Part shown: positions 37,101 to 64,000 of the stretch, one piece after another
Numbering within the stretch: the first letter of the stretch is position 1
Layout of the letters: each line of letters opens with the position of its first letter
Assembly: GCF_030867145.1 (NCBI RefSeq)
Contig: NC_134427.1
Coordinates: 12,051,001-12,115,000, forward strand
From: Opisthocomus hoazin
Lineage: Eukaryota; Chordata; Aves; Opisthocomiformes; Opisthocomidae
Direction of reading: 5' to 3'
DNA length: 64,000 nt
Translations under genes and position numbers: made by a program
The notes under the pieces: generated by a model
What the model was told of the DNA's origin: nothing
The model's database searches: none
Seen by the model: the letters and a program-made list of their open reading frames with translations, nothing else

Positions 37101-40100
37101 CAGCAGCAGAGGAGGGAATATAGGCGCTATGAGTGCATTTGCAGGATTGCTGACTAAACATTTCTCCCTAGACAGGGGAGATGCTGGGTACCATTGCTAG
37201 GGGCTGTGCACTGCTCACTTACCGTGACCCCACCCCTCATGGGCTATCCAGCATCTGTCTTTTGTCCTGCTTGGGCTGAGGTGAGATCAGGTGCGGGTCT
37301 AGGACACAGTGGCAGCAAAGGCCTATGCTTTTGCTGACCCCTCCCACAATTAGCACATAGTCATATATCAGTACATCCCACCTGGATGAGCAGCAAGCGA
37401 CGGCCAAGTGCCAGCACTTCCCTTTGCTTTGCAGAAGAGCCCAGGCTGAAGCATAGCCCCTACCTGTGGTGTTCCTCTGGCCAGGGTCAGCTGGAATGGG
37501 TCCCACCAGGTTTTGTGCTCCCTCCTAAAGCAGGCTCGGGGTGGAGACCTCACACACCTTTCCAATGTTCAGTGACACATTCCCTGCCTGTGCTATGGGG
37601 TGAAGACTAATTGCTTGTGGCATTCAGCTGTTGAACAGCCATGCTGCTTTCCTGGGAATATCCTGGTGTCCAGGGCAGGACAAGGGCTGCATTGGAGAAG
37701 TTGTGACATGGGGGACTAAGTTTTCCTGAAAGCTGCTGGGCAGCACTGCCAGCAGTGACCTTGGTCCGGGCAGCAAGCCTGCACCGAGACCCCAGCACAG
37801 AGGGAGGCTCTGCTCCCTTGCTCCCTTTGTTCCCTGTGCCTCCCAAAGCCATCTGAGGACCAGCAGAGAGGGATGCACCTCCTGCCAGAAGATTTAGCAA
37901 AGAGGATGAGAGGAAAGTAAAACAATTGAAAGTGGCTATTTTCTCTTCCAAAGAGAAAGAGGTTTGACTTTTAGATATAAAGTTTGTGAGCATAAATATA
38001 CACATGCATATATATATGTAAAAACCTTTGTCTGACTGAACAATAACAAGGTCAAACAGTAAATATTTATACCTGGAAGCCATTAATCTCATCTGCGCTG
38101 TGGCCTCCTGCCAAAAATGCCTTCAGGAGTAGTTTAGCTTGATATGGCAAGAGGACTGGTGAATTGTTTGGAGGTTTTCTCCCTCCCTATTTTGACATTA
38201 ATAGAGCATTTATGTTTTTGTGAATGTGCGCCTTGCCCTGGCTGAGCTCTCTCCACCCCCAACAGCCACCGAGGAGACAGGGAAATGTTGTTTCTCTCCA
38301 CTCTGCAAAATCCACACAGGTACTTGATCGGGTGGGCTAAAGTGTGGCACCAGAGAGGCATACAATTTGGGGAAGAGGTCCTGGAGCGAGGGCTGGCCTG
38401 ACTCTGCATGCTGTGATAGTCCAGTCCCATGACCCCCACGCCGGCTCTCCACCATCCCCAGGACCAAGCATGTGGAGGGGTGTCACCAGCATGTCCCTGC
38501 AAAACCATTCACCAGGTGAGCCTGTCGGAAGCTGCCTGGTCCTCTCCTGCTCATGGCAAGCCCTGGCAAGCTGGGGGAGCATGTGACTTGTTCTCAATAG
38601 CCACTTGCCTTTGACCATGATCCTTCCTTTAACATCAGTGTGTGTTTAACTGCTCTGTTCCTCCAGCAGCTGCAAAGAGCACTGCAAAGAGGCCATTTCT
38701 ACAGCACCCTTGGGGAGATGCAACAGCTCTACGTTTCTGAAGGTCTCAGAGAGGTTCTTAGCAGAACGGAAAGTCTGCTGATCTGGAGTAAGAGAAATCC
38801 CTTTGTAGTGTGTGATGCAGCCTTATAATCCTCCCCAAGGGATGGCTGAAAGGAATCCAAGACATGGACAGAAGAAATCAAGGCAGCAGATATGAAATTA
38901 ATGCACCTTGTGTTCATAGGGCAGGCTTGCAGAAACAGACTGGTCGTGACCTTGTTTGCATGCATGGCTTGTGTCTGGGAACAGCAAGCATGGGGTCTGC
39001 TTGCACAGGGGATGTCCTACAACAAATGAACTTGGACGCTTCTAGTGCCACCGAGCTGGCAGGGATCAGAACCGGGGTGAGCTGTGTTGGCTGCAGCACT
39101 TGTCTGTAAAACCTAGACAGTAGCGAAGCCAGCTTTGCTTATATTGATCTCAGTGCACGGAGGAGAACCAACAAGCTCCGTCTCAGGTGTCACAGTCCTG
39201 CTTGGTGATGTTCAAGGAGCTTTTGAGATATTGTATGGGGGTAACTCCATCAGCCCTTTAGAGGAACGGGTGGCACTGAGAGTCCACTTCTCCCCCATCC
39301 CTCTCATGTCACCCTACAGAAATGCCACAGTGCTAACACAGCGCTTGCAGCCACCACGTGCTGCCTCCCCTGCCTGCTTAGGGGACCTCAGCCGAACTGT
39401 CCCCCGCCTCCCTGGGGCGCGGAGCTGTGGAAGGCTGCACTGCTTTTCCCCATGTGTGGTTTCAGAGGAGGGGAGAGGCAAGCTGCCAGCACCAAAATGT
39501 CCCTTTGACATTTTCAGGAGGAATGCAACTGCAGGCTTGGACTGCACTGTGTGTGTCCCAGGTGGTGCAAGCTTCAGAACAGGAGTGCAGATCATTTTTA
39601 TCACCCTCAAAGACTTCTAATTCCTGCCTGGGAGACTCTCATCACGTCAGGGAGGCTTTGGGCCTTGCCAGAAGAAAAGAAATATTGGAGTATTGAGGTT
39701 CACAGCGAAATTAAGTGCCCACTCTGTGCACAACTGTGGATTAGACTATCGATGGCCATGTACAGGTCTATTCCTATACAGGATCAGTTATAAAAATGGA
39801 GCCTTGGATACTATCACAGCAAGCAGTAAACCCCAGTAACTGACGCTAGGTTAGCTGTGGCCCGGCGTGCCCGTAGAAGAAGCCCCCATCAGCAGCCTTG
39901 TGTTAGCTGGGAAGCAAATGTCCCAATCTGAGCCACTGACAGATTTAAAAAAATAAAAAAGAACATTATCTTCTCTGTGATGTCTGCTGGCAGGAGATGT
40001 TAAACCACTTATTTATAACTATCTTCCCAAAATGCTTCCCTGCTTGGAAGCCAAACTACAAATCCTGTTTGGTTTGTTGTCTTTAACCAAAGGATGCCGA

Positions 40101-40809
40101 TATTTCTGCTTCCAGCTGGCAAAAAGACTAGGAGCCAATGCCAGGCTTTGGTGGGAATAGACTTGGCTTTCAAGGCGTGCTAAAACAGATCCAGGAAGGC
40201 AGCCTTTTATCAGGCAGAGAGCAAAGTTTTTGGAGTCAGGAAGAGTGAAGATGAGCCAGCAGACGAGTGTAACCGGCAAGCAGATTGGCTGTGTCCTGGG
40301 GCAGGACAAGAGTCTCAGTGTCACAGGGAGGGAAGGACTGGGGGAAAAGACAGGCAGGAGACTCACCCCAACAGTTTGATGTGACAGATCAGTTCACCTG
40401 CAGGAAGGGAGGAGGCTCAGATGCTGCCCCGATACTGTGTCCGGCACTGCAGAGAGGTCCAGTGCCGGAACCCTGCGTGTCACCCTGCTGCACTGAGCCT
40501 GTGTAGCCCCGGGTGGGCAGCAAAGGCAGCGCCTCTGGGTGCTCGGGCTGCTGAGAAGCTGATGGTAAGACCCGACAATTGACCGCGAGCTCTACGAAGC
40601 AGGCACCAACAGATACAGGAACACGTAGTGAGGTGATGCACAGTAGGATGTGGCCGCTGGGACAGAGGGGATTTTAGGGAGTGCCCAGGCTAGCAGAGGA
40701 CACCACCTCTGCACCAGGGCCAGCTTGTCAACTAAGTCTCTGGATCCCATATTTAAACTTGCCTTTGATGTGATTCTGTTAGCAAACACAATATAGTCTT
40801 TGTTACCAT
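28156..40809. other. Intergenic, no supported gene
   Basis: About 12.6 kb without a gene I can support. It contains a G-rich run (about 33808-33830), a short GAAA-rich tract (about 35884-35902), and a coding-like tail with a poly(A) signal at 35484-35690, listed separately. A 137-codon plus-strand open frame at 32887-33300 has no recognisable motif and is probably chance. Confidence 0.45.
35484..35690 (-). pseudogene. Possible degraded coding tail with poly(A) signal, unidentified
   Basis: On the minus strand a frame reads EERLENIRNKNYMNKISKMS, then GGGGLF and a TGA stop at about 35604-35606. Roughly 115 bp further on is AATAAA (reverse complement of tttatt near 35484-35490), followed by an A-rich stretch. 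Upstream, a different frame reads KLKQQKNVSKNYSEVL before a stop, as if one frameshift divided a lysine-rich coiled-coil tail. I do not recognise the protein. It could be a decayed gene end or retrocopy, or chance in A-rich DNA. No splice site or start is supported. Confidence 0.25.
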
Positions 40810-40815
40810 TTTATT
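40810..40815 (-). terminator. GABRA3: Candidate distal poly(A) signal for GABRA3
   Basis: The minus strand reads AATAAA here, 2.8 kb after the GABRA3 stop. It is the first such hexamer I find downstream of the stop, apart from the one that overlaps the stop codon itself. A GT-rich stretch (attgtgtttgctaac) follows within about 30 bases. Use of the site is inference. Confidence 0.3.
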
Positions 40816-43530
40816 GTGTTTGTTTTGCTTTTTATAGGGTTTCTATTCCATTCACTTAGGCCTGAGTATTATAATGACATGAATGTTTTATGAGATACAC
40901 TTCATCTAGCTCATTTAAGAAAATGACATCCAAGTAGTTTCCAAAACAAACAGCCTTACGGCCGGTTAGGGTAGCAATTCCCGCTGGAAAGCCCGGGGAG
41001 CAGAAGGGCGGCAGCAATGGCACTCGCTGTTGGGGGGGATGGTGCTGGTGTAGAGGAGCAGGGGACCTCAGCAGGAGGGGGTGCAGGGCCGTGGCAGGGT
41101 GGTGGTGGGGCAGCCGGGCTGTTGGTTCGGGATGGCTGCAGCAGCAGCAGGCAGCCAGTGCCAGGAGGAACCGGGTGCCCCAGGTACAAAAACAGCTGGG
41201 ATGTCCTCACTGCCCGGCAGAAGGGCTGAGGATGGTGCACCCTCCCTCTACTCCTCCAACCTGATGCTGAGTGCAAAGGGGGACAGCTCCCGGGGTTTCC
41301 CATCCTCATCACCCAGCAGGGAGCCCGCAGGGATGAAAGGCACTGCAGAAATGTCGTGCGTGGTTTGGGGGTGGATGCTGGTGGGGAGAATAGGGAGAGA
41401 GCTGGTTTCCTTAGCATCAGCCTGGGAGGGGTTGCCACCTCTTGCCTGATGCTGCCTGCTGGTGTGGATGCGCTCATGGACTGAACGCACTGGGGCTGAG
41501 CTAAATGTCTCCGAGCTTCTCGCCTCACTGCAGCTGGAGGCAGGGGGAGTGACTGCACTGCTGTTGAGCCAGCAAGATTGGTAAGGAACGGGCAGGACAC
41601 GCACCAATGCCACCCACACTGCAGGACAGTGCCCTGGCCTTCTCCACTCCATCCTGCCGTCCACATGGATATTCCAGGTGGGGCAAATACTGTGCCTTGT
41701 GCTCAGACCCCAGCTGCTGCGTGGGCAGGGGAGGAACTGAGCTTAGCACAGCGGCTCAAAGCAATGATGAAGACATCACCTTGGGGGTGCTGGGGCCTTG
41801 CCCTGGCTGCATGCACCTGAAATGTGCTGGGGGCAGCTCAGGGTGGGGCAGCAGGAGGGTCAGAGCGGGGCCCAGGAAAGAGAGGGTGCATCCCACCCTG
41901 GGAGCAGGGCTGCTGGCAGGATCAGTTCTGCCCACGGGCTGGGGACAAGAACTCGCCAGGCACAGCATGTCCTTCCCTGTAGCAGGACAGCATGTCCATG
42001 TATCGGGCACCAGGGAGAGGAGGCAGATGGCTTGGATGGCACCATCTTGTGCTGCTGCTGGCAAGGCAACAACCACTGTTTTGGGTCCTTGACTGTAGTG
42101 GCCAGGAAGGGATAAAATGCTTCTCTCCAAGGCACTGGAGGGCTTTCCTTGGAAGAGTGTGCAGGTGTTAGAGCTGGGTCTTATCTCAATGGCTTTGTGG
42201 GATGGCACCTGGCTCACATGCCACGCTGGGACAGCAGTATCTCCCTGCTGTTTCAAGAAGCCTCTTCTGCTATTCTCCCATGGTGCTGAGGATGCTCAGC
42301 TGCATCTGTTCTCCAGGGGCAGGGAGGTACTTGGGGACTGTCTGTCCCCTGACTCACCCCACAGCATCAGAGTGGCCCCTGGTGTGTTCCATGGGAAACA
42401 ACCTGCACCTGAGCTGGCCTGAACCAACATCGCTGCTGCTCTGGTGCACTGAAGCAGGGATGTGCCATGAGCTCAACTTCCCCGGGCTGTGCTCCTCTCT
42501 GTCAGTGTGACTTACCTGAGAGGTAGGGGCTTCTCTGCCTAAATCTACCTGCAAGCAGTGAGATACTACTGATGGTTGCTGAGTAGCCAAAGGAAGATGA
42601 ATGGGGAGCTGGAAGAAGGACCTGGGACAGAGAGGAGACGCCAAGAAGGATAAGTGGGTAGGGTCAAGAGAAAGTGATAAACCACCATTCTGAACATGAA
42701 CTCTATGGTTTCTAGTCCTCATGCTGAATGCATGCAGTCTCACAGCTACTATCTCCTCCAAGGCATTGTAAAGCTCCTGCCTTGACTTCCTGACTGACCC
42801 TGAGAAAAATTATTTCTCTGGCACAAACCAACCCACCGTCTAACATGAATTGCCCCAAGAGTGCAGGATAGCAGACAGATAAGACCTTTCTCACCTGTTC
42901 TCATGTGGGGAGGAGACATGGAGGAAACCAGAAGCTGGGTTTGGTGAAGGCAGAGAGGAAGAAGCTCTGTAGATATCTACAAGATGCTGCCACCTGTTCC
43001 ATCCCTGCAATGGCTCCAGCAGTGGTGGGTTCAATCCCAACAAGCACTGGGCTACAAGCTGTCCCATGTTGTGCTGCTCCCTCAATGATCCACCTCACCT
43101 GCATCCACAGCCCAGGGAGTACTACCTAGCACAAAGCACCAGGCACTGAAGAGCAGCCTGGCTGTCTGACTGGCTCTGGAGGCCTCCACATCCTTGAGCC
43201 CAGGCCACCAGGAGCATCCACCGTGCTAGAGCAGTCCATCGCAGAAGAGGAGGAGGGGGGCGGACTGCAGCAGCAGCCCCCAGCAGAGCAGAGTGTGGAA
43301 TGGCAGTGGCATGCAGACCGTGGGAATGGCAGGAGTTGGAGGAGGAGAGATGGAAGCATGGGGTGACTTGGTCAGATGGGGGACATCAGACTCACAATGT
43401 TAGAGGCACAACTTGTTATGATCCTTTTTTTTTCCTTTCATCATCAGAGACAAAGTAAAATGAAACTAAACTATACGGGATTAAATTAAAATCACAGTTT
43501 TGTTTACATTATAAAAGAACAATCTAATAG

Positions 43531-43547
43531 TAATAATAATAATAATA
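43531..43547. repeat. Short (TAA)n microsatellite
   Basis: Five and a half TAA units, with further imperfect AATAAT sequence to about 43566. If transcribed it lies in the GABRA3 3' UTR. Confidence 0.85.
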
Positions 43548-43648
43548 TCAAAGGAACAATAATAATTAAACAAAACAGGAAAAAAGACAGCCCTGGAGAA
43601 TTCCTGCCTGGATGGTGCTCACTGATGGAAGGTTTTTGTGACTGGTTT

Positions 43649-60965
<17,317 letters not shown>

Positions 60966-62223
60966 CTACAAGAAAAAAACACAGGGCATGATCAGATACA
61001 CACGGCTGCAGAGGCTCCTGCCTGGCCCTTCTGCCATGGCATCTTTGCCCTGCATTCATCCAAGGCAACAAAGACCACAGTGTGGTCACTAACCTCTGTG
61101 TCTGCGGGCAGAAGTCCATCAGCTGTGGAGAGAACAGCACACACACGGATCTGGCCACCTTTCTCATTGTGTAAACTCAACCCTATTGACTGAGTTCATC
61201 TTTATCCACTCAGCGCAATCAGAAAATCTGCCAAAGCCCAGGACTTCTGTTTGCGTATGCACTGTGCACAAAGAGCTCGTTAACGCTTGGGGCCAGGGGA
61301 CATCTCATTGATCATGCTGGAAAGCAGAAGGAAGGGCTTCCAGGCAACATGGCCTGTTCTTACCAGTGGTCTGGAAGGAGCCGAGAGCTGGCAGATTGTT
61401 CAGTCAAGAAGCCACAGATCTACTGGGCTTGCTGAGCAAAGTCACAGCCATGAAGTTGCAAGAGTTGCACCAGGGTATAACACACCCCTGTGCATGTGGG
61501 CACCTTGTCCCACCTCTTCCCCCGCTGGTGGCACTGCAGAGGATGCTGCGGGCAGATGCAGAGCTGCGTGTCCTGAGGCTATGTGGGGGGCTGCAGGACA
61601 ACTTGTGCGCTTTACGTATCCACCAAATCCCAGTAGGATACCTCGTCAGAAAGCAGTTTTGTAAGGGAGGCACAACCATTAAAGCAGTGCGCTGCAGAAT
61701 ATGGGGCCAGGCATAAAAGAATCAGCTATAAAAGGCTCTAAAAAAAGTAGCTCTAAGCTCGTGTTCCTTCCTGCAGTATTGCAAAGCCTGCAGCCTCAGA
61801 GGGGGAGCCAGGAGAGATGGCTTCTCAGGAGATGTCTAATACAATCTCCTCTGAAGGAACTATTTGTAGAAAAAAGGACCCACTTCTGATGGCTCAGCAA
61901 AATAACAAATAAACCATGACAGAAGCGACAGGTGGATGCAAAGGGCAGGCACACAAACCTAAGGCTGAATGTGGCTTGTGGAAAACTCAGGTCAAGAAGC
62001 ACAGTGGAAAGCTTCTATTGAGATATTTTCCTTCCGCTGGAAAAATGTTCAGGTAAGTTATTCTTCACAGAAAATACTGAGGCTTAGTCAAATGCAAAAC
62101 AAACCCTGACAAAAATAAAGGGTTCAGATTTTGTTTGCTAAAAGCATAGAAAAAAAAAGAAAGGAAACAAAAGAAAAATAAAGGTTCTTTCTTCCAGGTG
62201 GACAAAGCTTAAATGATTCTATC

Positions 62224-62245
62224 AAAAAAAAAAAAAAAAAAAAAA
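62224..62245 (+). repeat. A22 homopolymer
   Basis: Twenty-two consecutive A residues, with another A run at about 62270-62278. No LINE or retrocopy body is recognisable directly upstream, so it is not clearly a retroposition tail. Confidence 0.9.
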
Positions 62246-63840
62246 GGACTGTTTTTTGAACTAGACACAAAAAAAAAATGTGGACAAAACCAAGTACTTC
62301 ACAAATTGCTCTAAAAACCCCTGTGGGGGAAGCAAAGCAGAATCGAGTTGGCTTGGAGGTGGCAGGGGATCTTGAGGCTGCACCGATGGTGGCTGCAGGC
62401 GGCAGATGGTGCTGTGACAGGCGGGCACCAGCACAGGTGAGGGATGAGGCAGCAGCAAATTCCTGCACAGCTGCTCCACATCGGCTGCACTGGGAACACT
62501 CCACCGGCTGTGAATTTTGCTCTGCCAGGTGAGGAAATGAACCTCTCAATTTCAGATCCACATCCATCCTCGTCTGTTTCTTAGAGGGTCTAGGAAAGCT
62601 GGCGTCCCCACGAGAGACAGGCAGAGGCATTAAATCAAGAAGCGGAGGAGCAGAGCTGGAAACTGCCATAACTTCGATGGGGCAGGGCTGGATGACCAAA
62701 ACACTCCTGCGTGACTCAGAGCCCCTGCAGCACCCAGAGTAGGGGTTTAGATCCCAGTTAACCCAGCCTTTGGGAATGTCTGAGGCGTGCGACCCCTTTG
62801 CAGTGGTCACTGCAGTCACAGTGCCACAGAGCAGATGGCATCATGGGGAAGTCTACGCCTTACTCTTGTATGAGCTAGCACAGGAAAGCAGTGAGTTTCC
62901 TGCAGACCTTCTGAACCCTGCCCCGCAGTGTTTCAGTGGTACCTCCTTGCTCTTTAATGCAACAGCAGCACATACTCATTTCTTCTGTTTTTTCAGTGCC
63001 AGGTACCACTGCCCTATCTCCACCAGGCACATCCGCCCCACTGTGCCCCAGGAGCTGCCCCATAGCGGGAACAAAGAAAACCTATAAAAGCAACTCCCAC
63101 ACTTGGGACAGGTTTGGTCGTGATAAACAGCTCTTAGGTATTCAGCATCTGCAGGACATGGTCCCTGTACGCTCCATAGGGACTACTTGCACTGAAGCCC
63201 TGAGGGGCTGGCTGTTGAGTCACCATTCACTGTTAGGTCCCAAGGGCTCACAGCCCAAGCGTGGATGATGTAATGCGCCATACTCTGGCCAGGTGAACCA
63301 CAGCAGGTTTATTGGGTCTATTCAGGCTGATTCCTCCAGCAGAGGAGGCCAGTGGGTACTTATAAAGATGTACAAAACTTGGGTGAACTCAGAGCAAACC
63401 ACACCTTGCTGTCATGTCTCAGCTTACTGCTTCCATGATTCAGAGGCTGTATCCAGGTTTTGATTGCACCAGAGACGGAGGACCTTTTCTACTCTTGAGT
63501 CTGTCAATCCTTTCTGAATCCATGTACATGAATAGTGACCAGTATGCCCTGTAGTAATCATTCTGCTGACAAAAAGGTGATGATGACTGTCGTGCTTGCA
63601 TTATGCCTGACCCCAGATTGGCTTCCTCAGCCAATCCAAGAACCACTGTGTGGTCAATGTAACTACCTTGGAAACAAATCACTCTTCATGACTTGCTGAT
63701 GGCTTTTTCACCTCTGGACTGAAAGTACCTGTTTTATACGAGAGAGAAGAACACCTGATCTCTAGGACTTCAGCCAAGACTCACTGAAGTCAGTGGAAAG
63801 ACTGATAGTGATTTTGACAAGCCTACAAGCACACTGTTGG

Positions 63841-64000
63841 AATCATAGAATCATACAATCATTAAGGTTGGAAAAGACCTCTAAGTCCAACTGTCAACCC
63901 AACACCACTATGCCTACTAAACTATGTCCTGAAGTGCCATGTCCACACGTTTATTTGAACACCTCCAGGGATGGTGACTCCACCACTTCCCTGGGCAGCC
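63841..64000 (-). mobile_element. CR1 LINE 3' end, cut by window edge
   Basis: Starts with aatcatagaatcatacaatc, the reverse complement of the CR1 terminal repeat. It continues AGGTTGGAAAAGACCTCTAAG, gtccaactgtcaaccc and cctccagggatggtgactcc up to ccctgggcagcc at the right edge. It probably extends beyond the window. Confidence 0.9.

Larger units (their letters stand above)
60966..64000 (-). other. GABRA3: GABRA3 intron upstream of the Cys-loop exon (partial)
   Basis: No copy of the preceding 221-bp exon is visible, so this is taken as intron. It contains a 22-base A tract at 62224-62245 and a CR1 fragment from 63841. The 231-codon minus-strand open frame at 62124-62819 passes through the homopolymer and has no family features. 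Confidence 0.65.

Noticed and set aside
62124..62819. 231-codon minus-strand open frame
   Set aside because: It runs through a 22-base homopolymer (poly-Phe) and is low complexity at its end; there is no domain.

Overview
The window is vertebrate nuclear DNA, most likely from a bird. It holds parts of two multi-exon GABA-A receptor subunit genes separated by phase-correct introns with GT/AG borders. It also holds several CR1 LINE fragments with the (ATTCTRTG)n 3' end typical of sauropsid CR1 elements. I see no bacterial operon, CRISPR array, tRNA or rRNA gene.

Layout, left to right (both genes lie on the minus strand and read right to left). Positions 1-8724 hold the 5' end of a gamma-type subunit gene. 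It has a signal-peptide exon (8669-8724) inside a CpG island (about 7940-9130), then exon 2 (3151-3299) and the 68-bp exon 3 (2879-2946). The rest of that gene lies beyond the left edge. I call it GABRG4, the avian gamma-4 gene and positional counterpart of mammalian GABRE. About 9.1-43.6 kb is intergenic: CR1 copies at 23.55-24.23 and 27.8-28.16 kb, simple repeats, one unexplained short coding-like tail near 35.6 kb, and no gene I can support. Positions 43649-60965 hold the last five coding exons of the alpha-3 subunit gene GABRA3 (83, 144, 153, 212 and 330 coding bp). Its 5' exons are past the right edge. The introns carry further CR1 pieces at 46.6-47.3 and 52.8 kb, and another CR1 piece starts at 63.84 kb.

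The order gamma/epsilon - alpha-3 with both genes in the same orientation matches the conserved GABRE-GABRA3 arrangement known from mammals. The two products are subunits of the same class of pentameric GABA-gated chloride channel.

The most interesting points are fine-scale features of GABRA3. There is an exon-internal 46-nt hairpin that puts the third A of a transmembrane-3 isoleucine ATA codon opposite a C, which is the known A-to-I (I/M) editing site. There is a weak donor followed by an open frame and a second phase-0 donor 36 nt downstream. There is also a Phe-to-Tyr change in the gephyrin-binding motif. I found no wholly new biological system here.
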